A DNA stretch of 64,000 bases from Roridomyces roridus (taxonomy: Eukaryota; Basidiomycota; Agaricomycetes; Agaricales; Mycenaceae). The stretch spans positions 620,001-684,000 of the forward strand of contig JARKIF010000026.1 in NCBI GenBank assembly GCA_029378245.1, written 5' to 3'. Of this stretch, positions 23,983-34,300 are shown piece after piece. Position 1 is the stretch's first letter. Each line of letters starts with the position of its first letter. The position numbers and the translations under genes are program-made. The notes under the pieces are model-generated. The model searched no databases. It saw nothing but the letters and a program-made list of their open reading frames with translations, and was not told the origin of the DNA.

Positions 23983-26064
23983 TCAATTGGACACTTCCTG
24001 GCCCAACTCCGGTCTGTGTATGGTGAGATTGCGAAGTAACTCGGCTTGCTTCTTCGGCATTTGTGACTCCCAATGCTTGAATTTCAAGATCGTGTCCAGT
24101 GCGTCGGGCGTGTTGAAGATGGCTTCCGCACCCAGCTTCCAACTGGCGATTTGACACAATGCTCCTAGCGATTCCCGTGTCACCAGCAATTGCTGGGGCC
24201 ATGTCCGTCGTTTACTGTTTCAACGGGTCCACATCAACAATATCGACAGATTTTCGAAGGGCTCGCACCGGCGGAGTTGTACAATGTTGGGAAGCGCGTT
24301 TGTCGCCAAGACTTTGGATAAGACCATCTCATGGCTTGACAATTCTGCGATCAAGCGACAGGAGTTGGATCGGACGTGGAGATTGGGTGAGTCTAGCTCC
24401 GCAACCGCAACATAGACCAGTGCTGCGTCGGTTCTGAAGATGGCTTCTGCACCCATCTTCCAGCGGGCGATTTGACACAATGCTGCTAGCGCTTCATCTT
24501 TCACCTTGGCCCCTTGATCCCATCGACTGTTCCAAGATCAGAGTTGCCGAGAACCGGATATTGGAAGCGACTCTCACCGGAGCAATTCTGCAAGTTTTGG
24601 GAGCGGGTTCGCCGCCAGAACCTTGGGTAAAGCGGTCTCATGGCTGAACAATCCCGTCATCACAAGACAGGCGTCCGCTCGAACATCCACAACAGGTGAG
24701 TCTAGGAGCTCCACCACAAGCTCCAGCGCCTTCGTATCCATGTTCAGTATACATTGTGCTCCGATTCCCGAGTGTGCGACTTTAAAGACGCCAAAGAGCC
24801 ACTTGCGCAGGACGCTAGTATCATTCTGGCTACCCCAACGTAAGCGGCTTTCCAGACTAGAAAACTTGGCGAAAACTTACTGTGAATGGCTCACAATCCT
24901 TTCGCAGGAGAACTTCTCCATCATCAATTCTATGGTGACTACCTTCCATGACTGGCGCCGTGCTATTCTGCCTATGAGAAAGGCTGCCTCGTTCGCAAGT
25001 TCCGGATGGTCCGATGCAAGAAGTTTCTGCGTATGTTCAAGAGCATCGGAGGCCGCAATGGCTTCTGTGCCGGGCAGCGAGAAAGCTATGCGGCTGAGCG
25101 CTTCCAACCCTTCTTTGACTATATTCGTGTTGTTGTTGTCACTATTGGCCGGTCAAGCAAGAAGTTTAATAACACGACGGCAAGAATTGGAACTCACTGT
25201 AGCATCAATCCCAAGCTTTCGACAACTTGGATCAATACATAAGTTGGTACCACAAAGGACTCGCGGGACGCCAGCAGCGTAATCAACATGATTACTTCCA
25301 GTCGTAATTCAGCATCCGATGATTCGAGAAGCTGCAGGATTTCACGAAATGCGGAGGAACTGGGTATACTCTGCGCGCCAATGTTCTGTGTTGCAATTAT
25401 CCATCTTAGGCGTTGCAAGACTATACCCTTCCTGCTAGCTGCATGTTGCACGCTGGAACTTCGGTCAAATGGTACCCAAGTCGATGACAAGACGCACCGA
25501 AGGTACGAAGAGCAGATATGGGGCACCATCTCATCAGTGAGTGGGGCCGTGTCGTTGATATACCCCAGATCATGGTTATGAAGGGGCCAGAGGGCTATCT
25601 GCCATAGCAAATCCATCGTTGATTCAATTGTGGATGTATCTTCGTCACTTTTGCCCAAAAATAAATGAATCCGTCGCAGAAGACATAAGGTATCGAAACT
25701 CACCCTAGCAAAAAAACCAGCTTTTCCGCGATTCGGTCCAATGCGTTGGTTGGTGCCACAATCGACTTGCGGTACGATAATATTCGAATCAAAACGACCG
25801 ATTCCCGACGTATGTGCGCCTCTGGTGACTCCAGGAGCTGCGGGCACTGTGAAAACATTGGCGCATGGATTTCATGTCGCCGTGCCATGAACAAGCAAAA
25901 TCAGGGCCTGTGGCCTGAAATGAACAAAATATGTGTCTTGGGTCATTGAGGCATTATTCAGTGATTTTTACTTACTGCAGCTCCTGGACAAAATCATGGC
26001 CTCGTCGGTGAATTTCAGGAACAATCTGCTGAATCAGTGAAGCTGAAATCATGGGAGAATGCAT
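23983..26064 (-). CDS. ARM/HEAT-repeat protein
   Basis: Minus-strand gene of about seven exons. Segments are, in order, about 26064-25975, 25855-25690, 25625-25195, 25140-24885, 24835-24580, 24515-24270 and 24190-23983, with GTRAG donors and short introns where I could check (for example 24842-24890 and 25143-25197). Repeating motifs are typical armadillo helices: LLESPEAHIRRESVVLI, LLESSDAELRLEVIMLIT, EALSRIAFSLPGTEAI, LLDSPVVDVRADACLVM, EALAALCQIARWKMGAEAIF, SLGALCQIASWKLGAEAIF. Such superhelical repeats usually form protein-binding scaffolds; a partner cannot be inferred. The first exon (MHSPMISASLIQQIV) and its junction are uncertain; I could not find an in-frame splice to the second segment. 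The penultimate and final exons show a repeat-copy duplication. Confidence 0.65.
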
Positions 26065-26544
26065 GAAAATCAAAGAAAGAGCTGTAAATGAACATTGATG
26101 GAGCTAGGGTGTTCTTCAATCAACCAATACCCGTCCGGATATCCCTCGACGACCACCTCGTCCCACAGTGGGATATTTGCACGGAGACGGACTTGAGAAG
26201 GGCGAATATTCGGTGTGTGGAGCGGCTGCTGCGGATGAGGTCAGTGGTGTCACGCCTGTCACGGCGCTCCACTTCTCTTCCCAACGCTCATCTCCCTTCC
26301 GCCCTCACCTCGTCTTCCCTCTCCTTTCCCCCAGGACTCCCAATGGGCCATACTGCATGAAAATACGGAGCCCGCGATGATTTCCGGACGCTCACGACAC
26401 CTGTAGGCCGTAGGACCAAGTCCGACCTCAAATCCACCTGCAGGCTTGCATTGCTAGCCGGCCAGGGCACTCACAACTGGGCGTACGGCTCAAGTTTCGG
26501 ATATTGCGACTCGCTGAAGAGGCCAGGGTGCATCGGGTGCGTCG
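26065..26544. other. Intergenic, no gene seen
   Basis: Short open frames only. It ends at the TTGACC target site of the 18.6-kb element. Confidence 0.45.
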
Positions 26545-26550
26545 TTGACC
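26545..26550 (+). repeat. Left target-site duplication TTGACC of the giant element
   Basis: Exact match to 45178-45183, directly outside the inverted ends. Confidence 0.85.
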
Positions 26551-26835
26551 TATGACTGTGTTTACTGGACAAAATGCAAATGCACACCAATGCGCACTAA
26601 TGCACGGCATGCTGAGGGATGCACCGGAGTGCAATGGCGTGCATCGACATGCAATGGTGTGCTGACCCATGCAAAAGCGTAATTTGACCTTGTTTCGAGG
26701 CTGCATTTGGACTGTGCTGGACCTGCACCGGCTGCCACTGCACGGCGGATCTGTGCAGTGGAAATACAGATGCATCACCCTGCATCAGTACTGCATTGGC
26801 TATCATGCCTCTGCATGGCTGCACCGTGCAATGTC
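26551..26835 (+). repeat. Left terminal and subterminal TGCA-rich array
   Basis: After the terminal repeat, TGCA or ATGC words recur every 10-20 bp (for example ATGCAAATGCACA, GTGCATCGACATGCAATGG, CCTGCATCAGTACTGCATTGG). The first 110 bp or so match the right end in inverted orientation. Likely multiple transposase-binding sites. Confidence 0.8.
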
Positions 26836-27160
26836 GTGCTGTTCATCAATTTCCTTTCTGGGCTCAGAGTTTTGGTACAATTTCTCCCATATCCGGATTT
26901 GGTGGCCGTACTTGTACCACTTAACAACCTCTGCCTCATCTTTACAATTGACAAAATATATTTCTCTGTTGAGACAACCCGTACGCCGACCCGAGTGTGA
27001 AGACACCCCTTAAAAGCCACTCAAAGAACACAATATCCAGCAAGGAGTCGGAGGTTCCTATTTGGGGTGATCCGGCTTTTGATTCTGTCCGCCATCTTCT
27101 CCAAGTCTGCGGATGCCTGACCCGCTTTTCAACATACGACACGGCTTCACTCTTTTAGAC
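26836..27160. other. Leader between left array and integrase gene
   Basis: May contain 5' exons or the promoter of the integrase. A possible upstream coding stretch, DQRVRTALRTQLGDAPRL, runs at about 27162-27287 in a different frame from the main integrase ORF and would need an intron ending at about 27315. Confidence 0.35.
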
Positions 27161-27301
27161 CAACGCGTCCGGACCGCCCTCCGAACCCAGCTCGGTGATG
27201 CCCCGCGCCTCCGTGCTCAGATCGATGATTGTGCCCGCTTTCTATCGTCAGCTGAGCAGGTCCGCAAACGCTTCTCTCGTCCGACTTGAACGGCTCACTG
27301 A

Positions 27302-28920
27302 TTGTATGAACTAAAGCATGCAGCACTCTTCTCCCCTGCTGAATTCACCCATCTCCGGACCAACATCGCGACCATGACCCGCGCCTTGGAGGAAGCGATG
27401 AATCAATCTGCAGATCCACTCACGGTTCCCATGCTCTCTGTTACAGAGGAACCCCCGCCTGGCCGACGCAAGGTGGGCCGACCCGCCAAGAATATCAACA
27501 AAACATTCCTTGAGGGGGCGCTGCAGCTCCGTGGGCCAACTGGGATTGCTCGCTCCCTGAATTGCCATCCGCGTACGGTCCGACGCTACGCTCTAAAACA
27601 CGGACTTGCCACCCCAGGGCCACCGGTATACCAAGACACGTACATCGAAAACGGGGAGCCCCTCCGTGTGTGGCAGTCCACTCGCCCCACCATCGCAGCT
27701 ATCAGCGACATGCCAGACGACTTGGATGCACAAGTCGCAGATATCCTACACCTATTCCCTCATTTTGGTCGGACCATGATTTCCGGTGCCCTTCTTGCAC
27801 GCGGTTTCCGTGTTCCTGAAGATCGAATCCGAGCGTCATATCAACGTGTCCATGGAGTGCCCCGCCGTTTTGGAGACCGGACCATCCAGCGCAGGGTTTA
27901 TTCCGTTCCAGAGGTAAATTCTCTGTGGCACCACGATGGACAGCATGGTCAGTTCCTCGAGTTTTCTTTGTATGAGCTAAACACTCACGAATGGTAGCGC
28001 TTATCCGCTGGAAACTTGTGACTCATGCTTTCATTGATGGCAAGTCGAGATTTGTCACTGGTGCCCGAGTGAGCAACAACAATCGCGGTGCTACTGTTCT
28101 CGCTTTGTTTGAGTGCGCGATTGGTGTCCATGGGCTTCCCAGCCGTGTCCGTGGTGATCACGGGACTGAGAATATTCGTGTCGCCCAGAGAATGGAAGAG
28201 CTGCGGGGCCCTAACCGGGGATCATATATCTGGGGGCGGTGAGTGTCCTATTCAAATACACACTTCGTACCTGAAAGATTGGTTAGATCGGTTCACAACA
28301 TCCGCATCGAACGCCTTTGGGTGGATTTCACCCGTGGCATTGCCAGCAAGTGGGTCGACTTCTTCTTTGAGCTTGAGCTCTACTATGGCCTTTCCAACGA
28401 CAACCCTAGCCATATCTGGCTGCTTCACCATTTGTTTTTGGAGAAAATCAATGAGGAGGTGGATGAGTGGGTCGAGGCGTGGAATTCGCACAAAGTGGCG
28501 TTGGAAGGGGAGGGTCGTCGCAGTCCCCGGGACATGTTTACGTTCGGACTTTTGGAGCAGGGTCCACGAGGGCTGTCCACGGCTCTTTTCGAGCAGGAGG
28601 AGGCAGCATATGCCCACATCGATGATTTCGGTATTGATTGGCAGGCTCAAAACAACCCCCAGCTTATCGGACACCTTGCTACCAACAATGACCAACCATG
28701 GGCTGCCCATGACCCATTTGCAACATTTGCCACCCCCGAGACCATGGCCGAGGTAATTGTTGAGCCACCTGAAGGCCCATTGTCCGCCGAATTTGTGGCG
28801 GATTTGGATGCCCAGCTTGCGGAGCTCGTTGATCTTTCTTCGCGGGATATGGGTGTGCGCAAGCTTGTTTGGCGGGAGGCTCTGGCAATCTGTAACTCTT
28901 TCTACGAGAATGACGACTAG
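27302..28920 (+). CDS. DDE integrase (rve fold) with N-terminal HTH
   Basis: Exons (start uncertain, the first ATG in frame is at 27374) to 27947, 27998-28238 and 28287-28920, with introns of 50 and 48 nt; about 506 residues from 27302. A helix-turn-helix is visible at about 81-102 (GIARSLNCHPRTVRRYALKHGL), preceded by a basic GRPAKN. The catalytic triad is D212 (WHHDGQH), D269 (RGDHGTEN) and E304 (HNIRIERLW), a DD34E spacing like retroviral integrases. FIDGKSRFV follows the first Asp. The RSVHN-R-IERLW motif marks the integrase-core family scattered through animal and fungal genomes. It would cut and join element ends; a 6-bp target duplication is consistent with an rve enzyme. The C-terminal about 100 residues are acidic. 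A 5' exon near 27.16-27.29 kb may belong to it. Confidence 0.85.
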
Positions 28921-29446
28921 CATCACAATCCATTGCAAATTCAAAGCGCGTGCCATCAGATCTTATCCATTTTTTTTGTCCATGTCTGCCGACCCCTCCT
29001 ACCATCCTGGTCGCAGCACAAGTCTCCAACAGCTTCCACCCCGGGAACCTTCGACCCGTATAATTACTCCAACTAGTGTTTTCCCGGCTCCGGCTTTGAT
29101 GTCACACCCCGGCTTGATCAAACATTTTTATCGACTTTCCTCGCTTCAACATCACTCTCAAAAATAATCTGAGGACACATTTGGGGTCAGTAGTGCCCCA
29201 CCTCTGTCCCTGATCAAAAAAATCCCGAAATATTTGACCCCTGCATTTTTTCCAGCGGAGTTTTTTGAGATCTGAGTGTGACATATTAGCTAGATTGCCG
29301 AACTGACCCCGAAATCACATGTGACTTGAGATCTTGTGACACGTGTAAGCCGGAAACGGGACCCGGCTTGGGCCGGCTTGTGACGGGCTTGTGACCAAGC
29401 CGGAGCCGGGAAAACACTAACTTAGTCTCCAACCCAGGACCCCGCC
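28921..29446. other. Spacer between integrase and the next gene
   Basis: No gene seen. Contains GC-rich imperfect repeats GGCTTGTGAC / AGCCGG near 29350-29405, possibly promoter-proximal to the next gene. Confidence 0.4.
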
Positions 29447-31177
29447 ATGCAGGCCACCCCCTTGACGGACCGCACTCGCACTCCGCTCATTCATCAAAGC
29501 AGACTCGTAAACGGAACCTTGCCCCTTCACCAAGATGTAGAGAATAGCGCCTCGGGGGTCGCTTTCCACCCCTCGCTGATGTCTCGAGAACCTCCTAATA
29601 ATCCAAGCCGCCTGCTGCGCGGGCAATTTGGAGCGGACATTTCCCCTGCTCAGGAGACCGCAGAGCAGCAGACCACGGCTCAGGAGCCCGCTGAGGCTAC
29701 TCAGGAGCCTATCACTCAGGAGCAGGACAACGTTTCTGCACCCTTGGTCCTGGACACAGGCAGAGAGTACGGTCAGACCGCCCTTTTCCTCCCAGACACC
29801 TCTGAGAATGAGGACGAACAAGGTGTGTCTTTTTGTGTCAAGCGTTGCAAACAATTGTGCTGACTGAAACACTATTTAGCACCCCTGGAGTCTCCACCAC
29901 CCCTTGTCCAGTCCAGTGACCGTCGTCGGCGACCGAGATCCCGTGGACGTAAGCCACATTCTCCTCCTAGGCGTACTCAGTAAAAATCTGACTGTATTTG
30001 CCAAGCTCAACGGATTGTCCTCGAAGGTCAGGAAGACAGCGAGTTCCAGAAAGCCCTCCAGCAAATTGCCTCGGAGCATGGTATTCATTATCAAGACCCG
30101 TCCGTGCCATCCCCAGAGGAGGCTCATAAGCTACAAGCCGCCCTTGTTTTTGTCGGGTTGATCATCGCCCGTCCGGTTGTGCATCTCTGTGTCCTCGACC
30201 TTCCAGCAACACCCACCATCAGCGATCTCATCCAAAAATTCCGTTCGGCTTCACCCTTGTTCTGCCATGCAGTGGGAAAAATCACCAGGGGCTCCATGGC
30301 ATTGGCTGTATCGCAGATGCCACTGCGTCCGGACAGCGACTTCCTGGGCGACTATCAGACGGGCCATCAGGACATTGGCATTTTCGCACCTGCTGAGATT
30401 CTCCAAGCCTCCTCCTTCAGCACTACGATCGTTCCCCCCGCCTTTCGTGATGCTCAGGAGACCAAAGACCTCCTTGCTTCTAAAAATCTTCCGCCCGGCA
30501 CGCCTTGCTACGTTATGTATCTTACACATATGGTAAGTCTCTCGATTTGCGTTGTCGATAGGAAACTCTGAGGCTCATACCTTGTCCAGAATGCGAATGT
30601 GGCCCAGGTTTCTCTGCCCCTGACTTTTGCGTCTACCCCAACTCCAACAAGCACCCTTCCGGCAACGTCCACTGTCTACACATATCTGAGCAGTCGTTTC
30701 AGCGATGTCAAAGAAGTGCAGACTCGTGTTCAGGCGGGTGTTTTGGGCGCGGCATACAAAGGCCTCCAGTTCACGCGTGCTGTTTTTGAGGTTACGACGG
30801 CGCTCGGCATGGACTGGTCCTCGACCGGACTCCCCACACCACCTGCCGTCGATGTCGAGGGCGGCCTATCTGTTGGTTGGGAGCAGGTTGCTGAATGGTG
30901 CCCAGGGTGCCCGTCGCTCAGCACATTCCGCAATTGGCGCCGGATCTTCATGAATTGCCACAGCGCATACATGACACTGTGTAGTGTACAGGAACGACGC
31001 CACAGCGTCACAGAAGAGCTCAAGACACAGGCAGAGCTCTTGGGTGAGCTTGTGGCCGGTCTGCCTCGCAAAGATCATGCCAGAGTGCCTCCCGAGTATC
31101 GGGCGCTGGGATCACAGACGTGGGAGCAATGGGAGAAGCACGCAAAGACAGTTTTGGATTACTACCAGACGGTCTAG
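29447..31177 (+). CDS. Element-encoded protein of unknown function (519 aa)
   Basis: Exons 29447-29822, 29880-29948, 30006-30532 and 30590-31177 join in frame with GT-AG introns of 57 nt each. Residues 1-150 are low complexity: a Glu/Gln/Pro-rich tract (AQETAEQQTTAQEPAEATQEP) and a basic run (DRRRRPRSRGR) that could bind nucleic acid or direct nuclear import. From residue 150 the protein is ordered with helix-like segments (EFQKALQQIASEHGIHY, LQAALVFVGLIIARPVVHL) and a C-terminal helical region ending TWEQWEKHAKTVLDYYQTV. No known domain was recognised. It follows the integrase on the same strand and converges on the dioxygenase gene, whose stop lies only 165 bp beyond, fitting a compact element-borne cassette. 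Confidence 0.75.
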
Positions 31178-31342
31178 TTCAGATAATCATATTATGTGGT
31201 AAAAACATGAAGATAAATGGATGAGAACCAAGCGAGATGTAGAACGGACATAGTGGTAGCAATATACAATTACAAGTGATCGCACTCTACATTATTCGAT
31301 TCCGTTTCTCTCTCTCGATCCCACTGTTTCTTTGCATTCAGA

Positions 31343-34300
31343 CTACAAATCTCCCACTCCATCCTCGCTGTCTAAGAATACCACCGCGCTCTCCCTATTC
31401 GGCATGTCGGTTAGAGTGAAAGCGACACCAAGTACACTCACCTAGCGTCGATAATTGCCTTGAAGACGGATCTGTCAACGCAGGGAGGAATTGGCCATTT
31501 GTCGTAATTGCTCTCGTTTTCACCCGCTTTCCACCCGACCGTCTTCTCAAACTCTTTGCGCGCTCTCTCTGCCAAATCTTCCTTTCCACACTTTGCTGCG
31601 AAAATGCATTGCCACCGGCCAATTTTGCAGAGCAGTTGCTCGACAAAGATGGCCCCAAAGTCGACAAGATCCTTGTCTTTCTCCGACAGATGATGATCGA
31701 GCCAGGCATACACGCAGATGAACGCAGCGCGAACGGAAGACGGCGAGGCATTGCGGGGCAGGTTGAAGCCAAGCAGCTGCAAGCCACGAAACGCGCCATA
31801 GCCTTTGTGAAGGTGTATCCATTGGGCCATGTCGTCCGGAGATGGCGGCGATGCGACACCTGCCAGCACCAAATTGTTGGCAAACTGCAGGGCGCCAAGC
31901 CCACTGGCGAATCCAACAAGTCCACTCTTCACAATCCAATGCAGTACGCTATCCCACCTAACTCTGGGTGCGTCCGAGGTTGATGGGTCCTTGCCAGAAA
32001 GCGTCCCCAAAAGCGCACTGTAGCTGCCCTGCAGCTTTGCGTCAAACATGGGCTCAAATTTCTCCCGTATCGTCAGCGTCCTGCGCTTCCTGGTGCCGGG
32101 AATGGATATGCTCGGATGAACGCTGTACAACGTATTGGCAGTGCCGTATATGTTCATATTATCGAATTTCGTTTTCACAAGCAGGTTCTGCTGTTTCGCT
32201 TCCTCGGACTCGAAAGTGTCCACGCAATCTTGCAACTTCTGGAAATGCATTCTGCCCGCCCGCTGCTTGATTTGACCGAGGAATTGTTGCGTGGCATAGC
32301 CTTGACCCATGCTCATGAACGCAAGTAGGCTGGACATCCCCGTCTTTGTCGTGAGTAGCTCGAATGGAAGCACGTCTCGGAGCAGCTTGAAACCCTGAAG
32401 CTTGGCACGGATGGGATTCATGTGGTCCGGGTCGTGGTAGCCAGGTGTTCCGCCTGTTGTCGGATGCAAAGCTTGGAGAAGGCGGCGATACACTGTGTCG
32501 GGATTAGCGGGTGTGGCATGGGAGTGCTCCTCCCGCTGTTGAGCGAGTGCCTCGCGAACGACAGCAGCAACTATGCCAAAAGAAGGATTTCGGGGTAGAA
32601 GGGAATCGAGGGTTGGAGCGACGTCTGGGAGCTGCCTGGTGCGTGCCTTCGTCCTGCCCTTCCCAGCCGCAGTAGCATTGATCAAGGTCTCGGGCAGGAG
32701 CAGCGCCTGTGGATCCTCCCAAATCTCATCCGAGATGGGCACACCAAGGTTAAGCGTCAGCAACCCCTTGTGCACCGAGTCTCCAAGGTTCTGGCAAACC
32801 TCCCTGAGATCGGGCTCTTTGACAAGCACCCGAGTGATATAGAGGTCCAGAACCGACATGGCCTGCCCCTCGTCCTTTTCCACTGCTGCACAAAAATGTT
32901 TGTAGCGGTCGAGACTTGTCGGAAACATTGTTGTCGGCTGGCCCAAAAAATCTTTCATCCGCTGTGCTGCAAAAATACCATCCCCTAGAATATCGGCCAA
33001 CCGGAGCAGAATAGCGCCTCGTGTGATGCAGCGCTCTCGAAGGGACACTAGGTCTGGTTGGCACCTTGAACCGTTCAGCAGCTTGTCGACGCGTGTATGG
33101 CAGGTATACTGTAGCAAAACTGGACATGATTTTACTGAAAACAACACCACTCTACACTGAGAAAACAACACAGGTTAGTCAAAAAGCACAACTTCAGATG
33201 GTATTCACAGAGAGCACAATCTCTGCAACATGAACGACACAGGTGTCAGTGCATCGAAAAATGACAGAACCTTGAAACATAAAATGACACAACCTCTCCT
33301 CATTGCTAAGAAAACAGCACAACCCTGTAGTCAGACACAATTTTGCAGCAGGTATACACTGGCATGGCAAGAAACGACCCAACCCATGATTGAATTCTAG
33401 GTCCCTATTGGACAGGCGTGACAGAGGCGGCAACGACCATGTCTGATGGATTGATGCCGTACGGTGCCGGCCATAGGAATACTGATACATCTGATAATGA
33501 ATCATTGATGAATCAAACCACCAATATGATACACAACTAGGCATAATCTGAACTTCTGAAGGTGTCTATCAATCACACTGAGCCTGTGCATGAGTGCAGA
33601 CGGCATGGTAAGAGAAGCGTTAATGTATCTGCATTACATTGAGTGCACACGATAAGATGCCTCTTACTGTTTGACAGTTTGTTGTGGATTCCCTGCCCAG
33701 TCGATGGAGCGTGGTAACATTGGCTTCCTTGAGGAACCCGTCGGCGCGGTCATCCTGGAAGCGAGAGTGGACGGGCATGATGAGGAGATGAGGCAAGAAG
33801 GAAGTGGTATGATCAGTCATCGACAATCAAAATTGATCGATATAGTGATCAATCATGAGTTGTTGTTCCGAGTTTCCGGTCTTGGATTCTCCGCTGGTGA
33901 TTTGATCACCCGGCAGGTGTTACATCCCAGTCACAATGCCTCAGATACCCTGTGTTGGTATACCTGTGTCCAACCTGTGTCATTTATTTGAAGCATTTTG
34001 AACCTGTGTCATTTGACAGGAGGTTGTGTCATTTTGGCAAAACCAGGGTGTGTCGCTTCTGCAGCGGCTGTGGGTTGTGTCTTTTTTGCGCAATTGTTGC
34101 TGCAAAAATTTGGCGCAATACACTGGTTGTGTTGATGCACCGCAGTGGTTGTGGCAACTTTTGTCCGGGTTTCAACCTGTGTCATAATGCCTGTTGGATC
34201 AAGAAGGTTGTGATTTTTTTCATAGAAAATGCCTTGGGCTGAGTATTTTTACCCCTGAAAACCGGGGGTTGCGTGGAAAATAGGTTTTGCTACGCTATAC

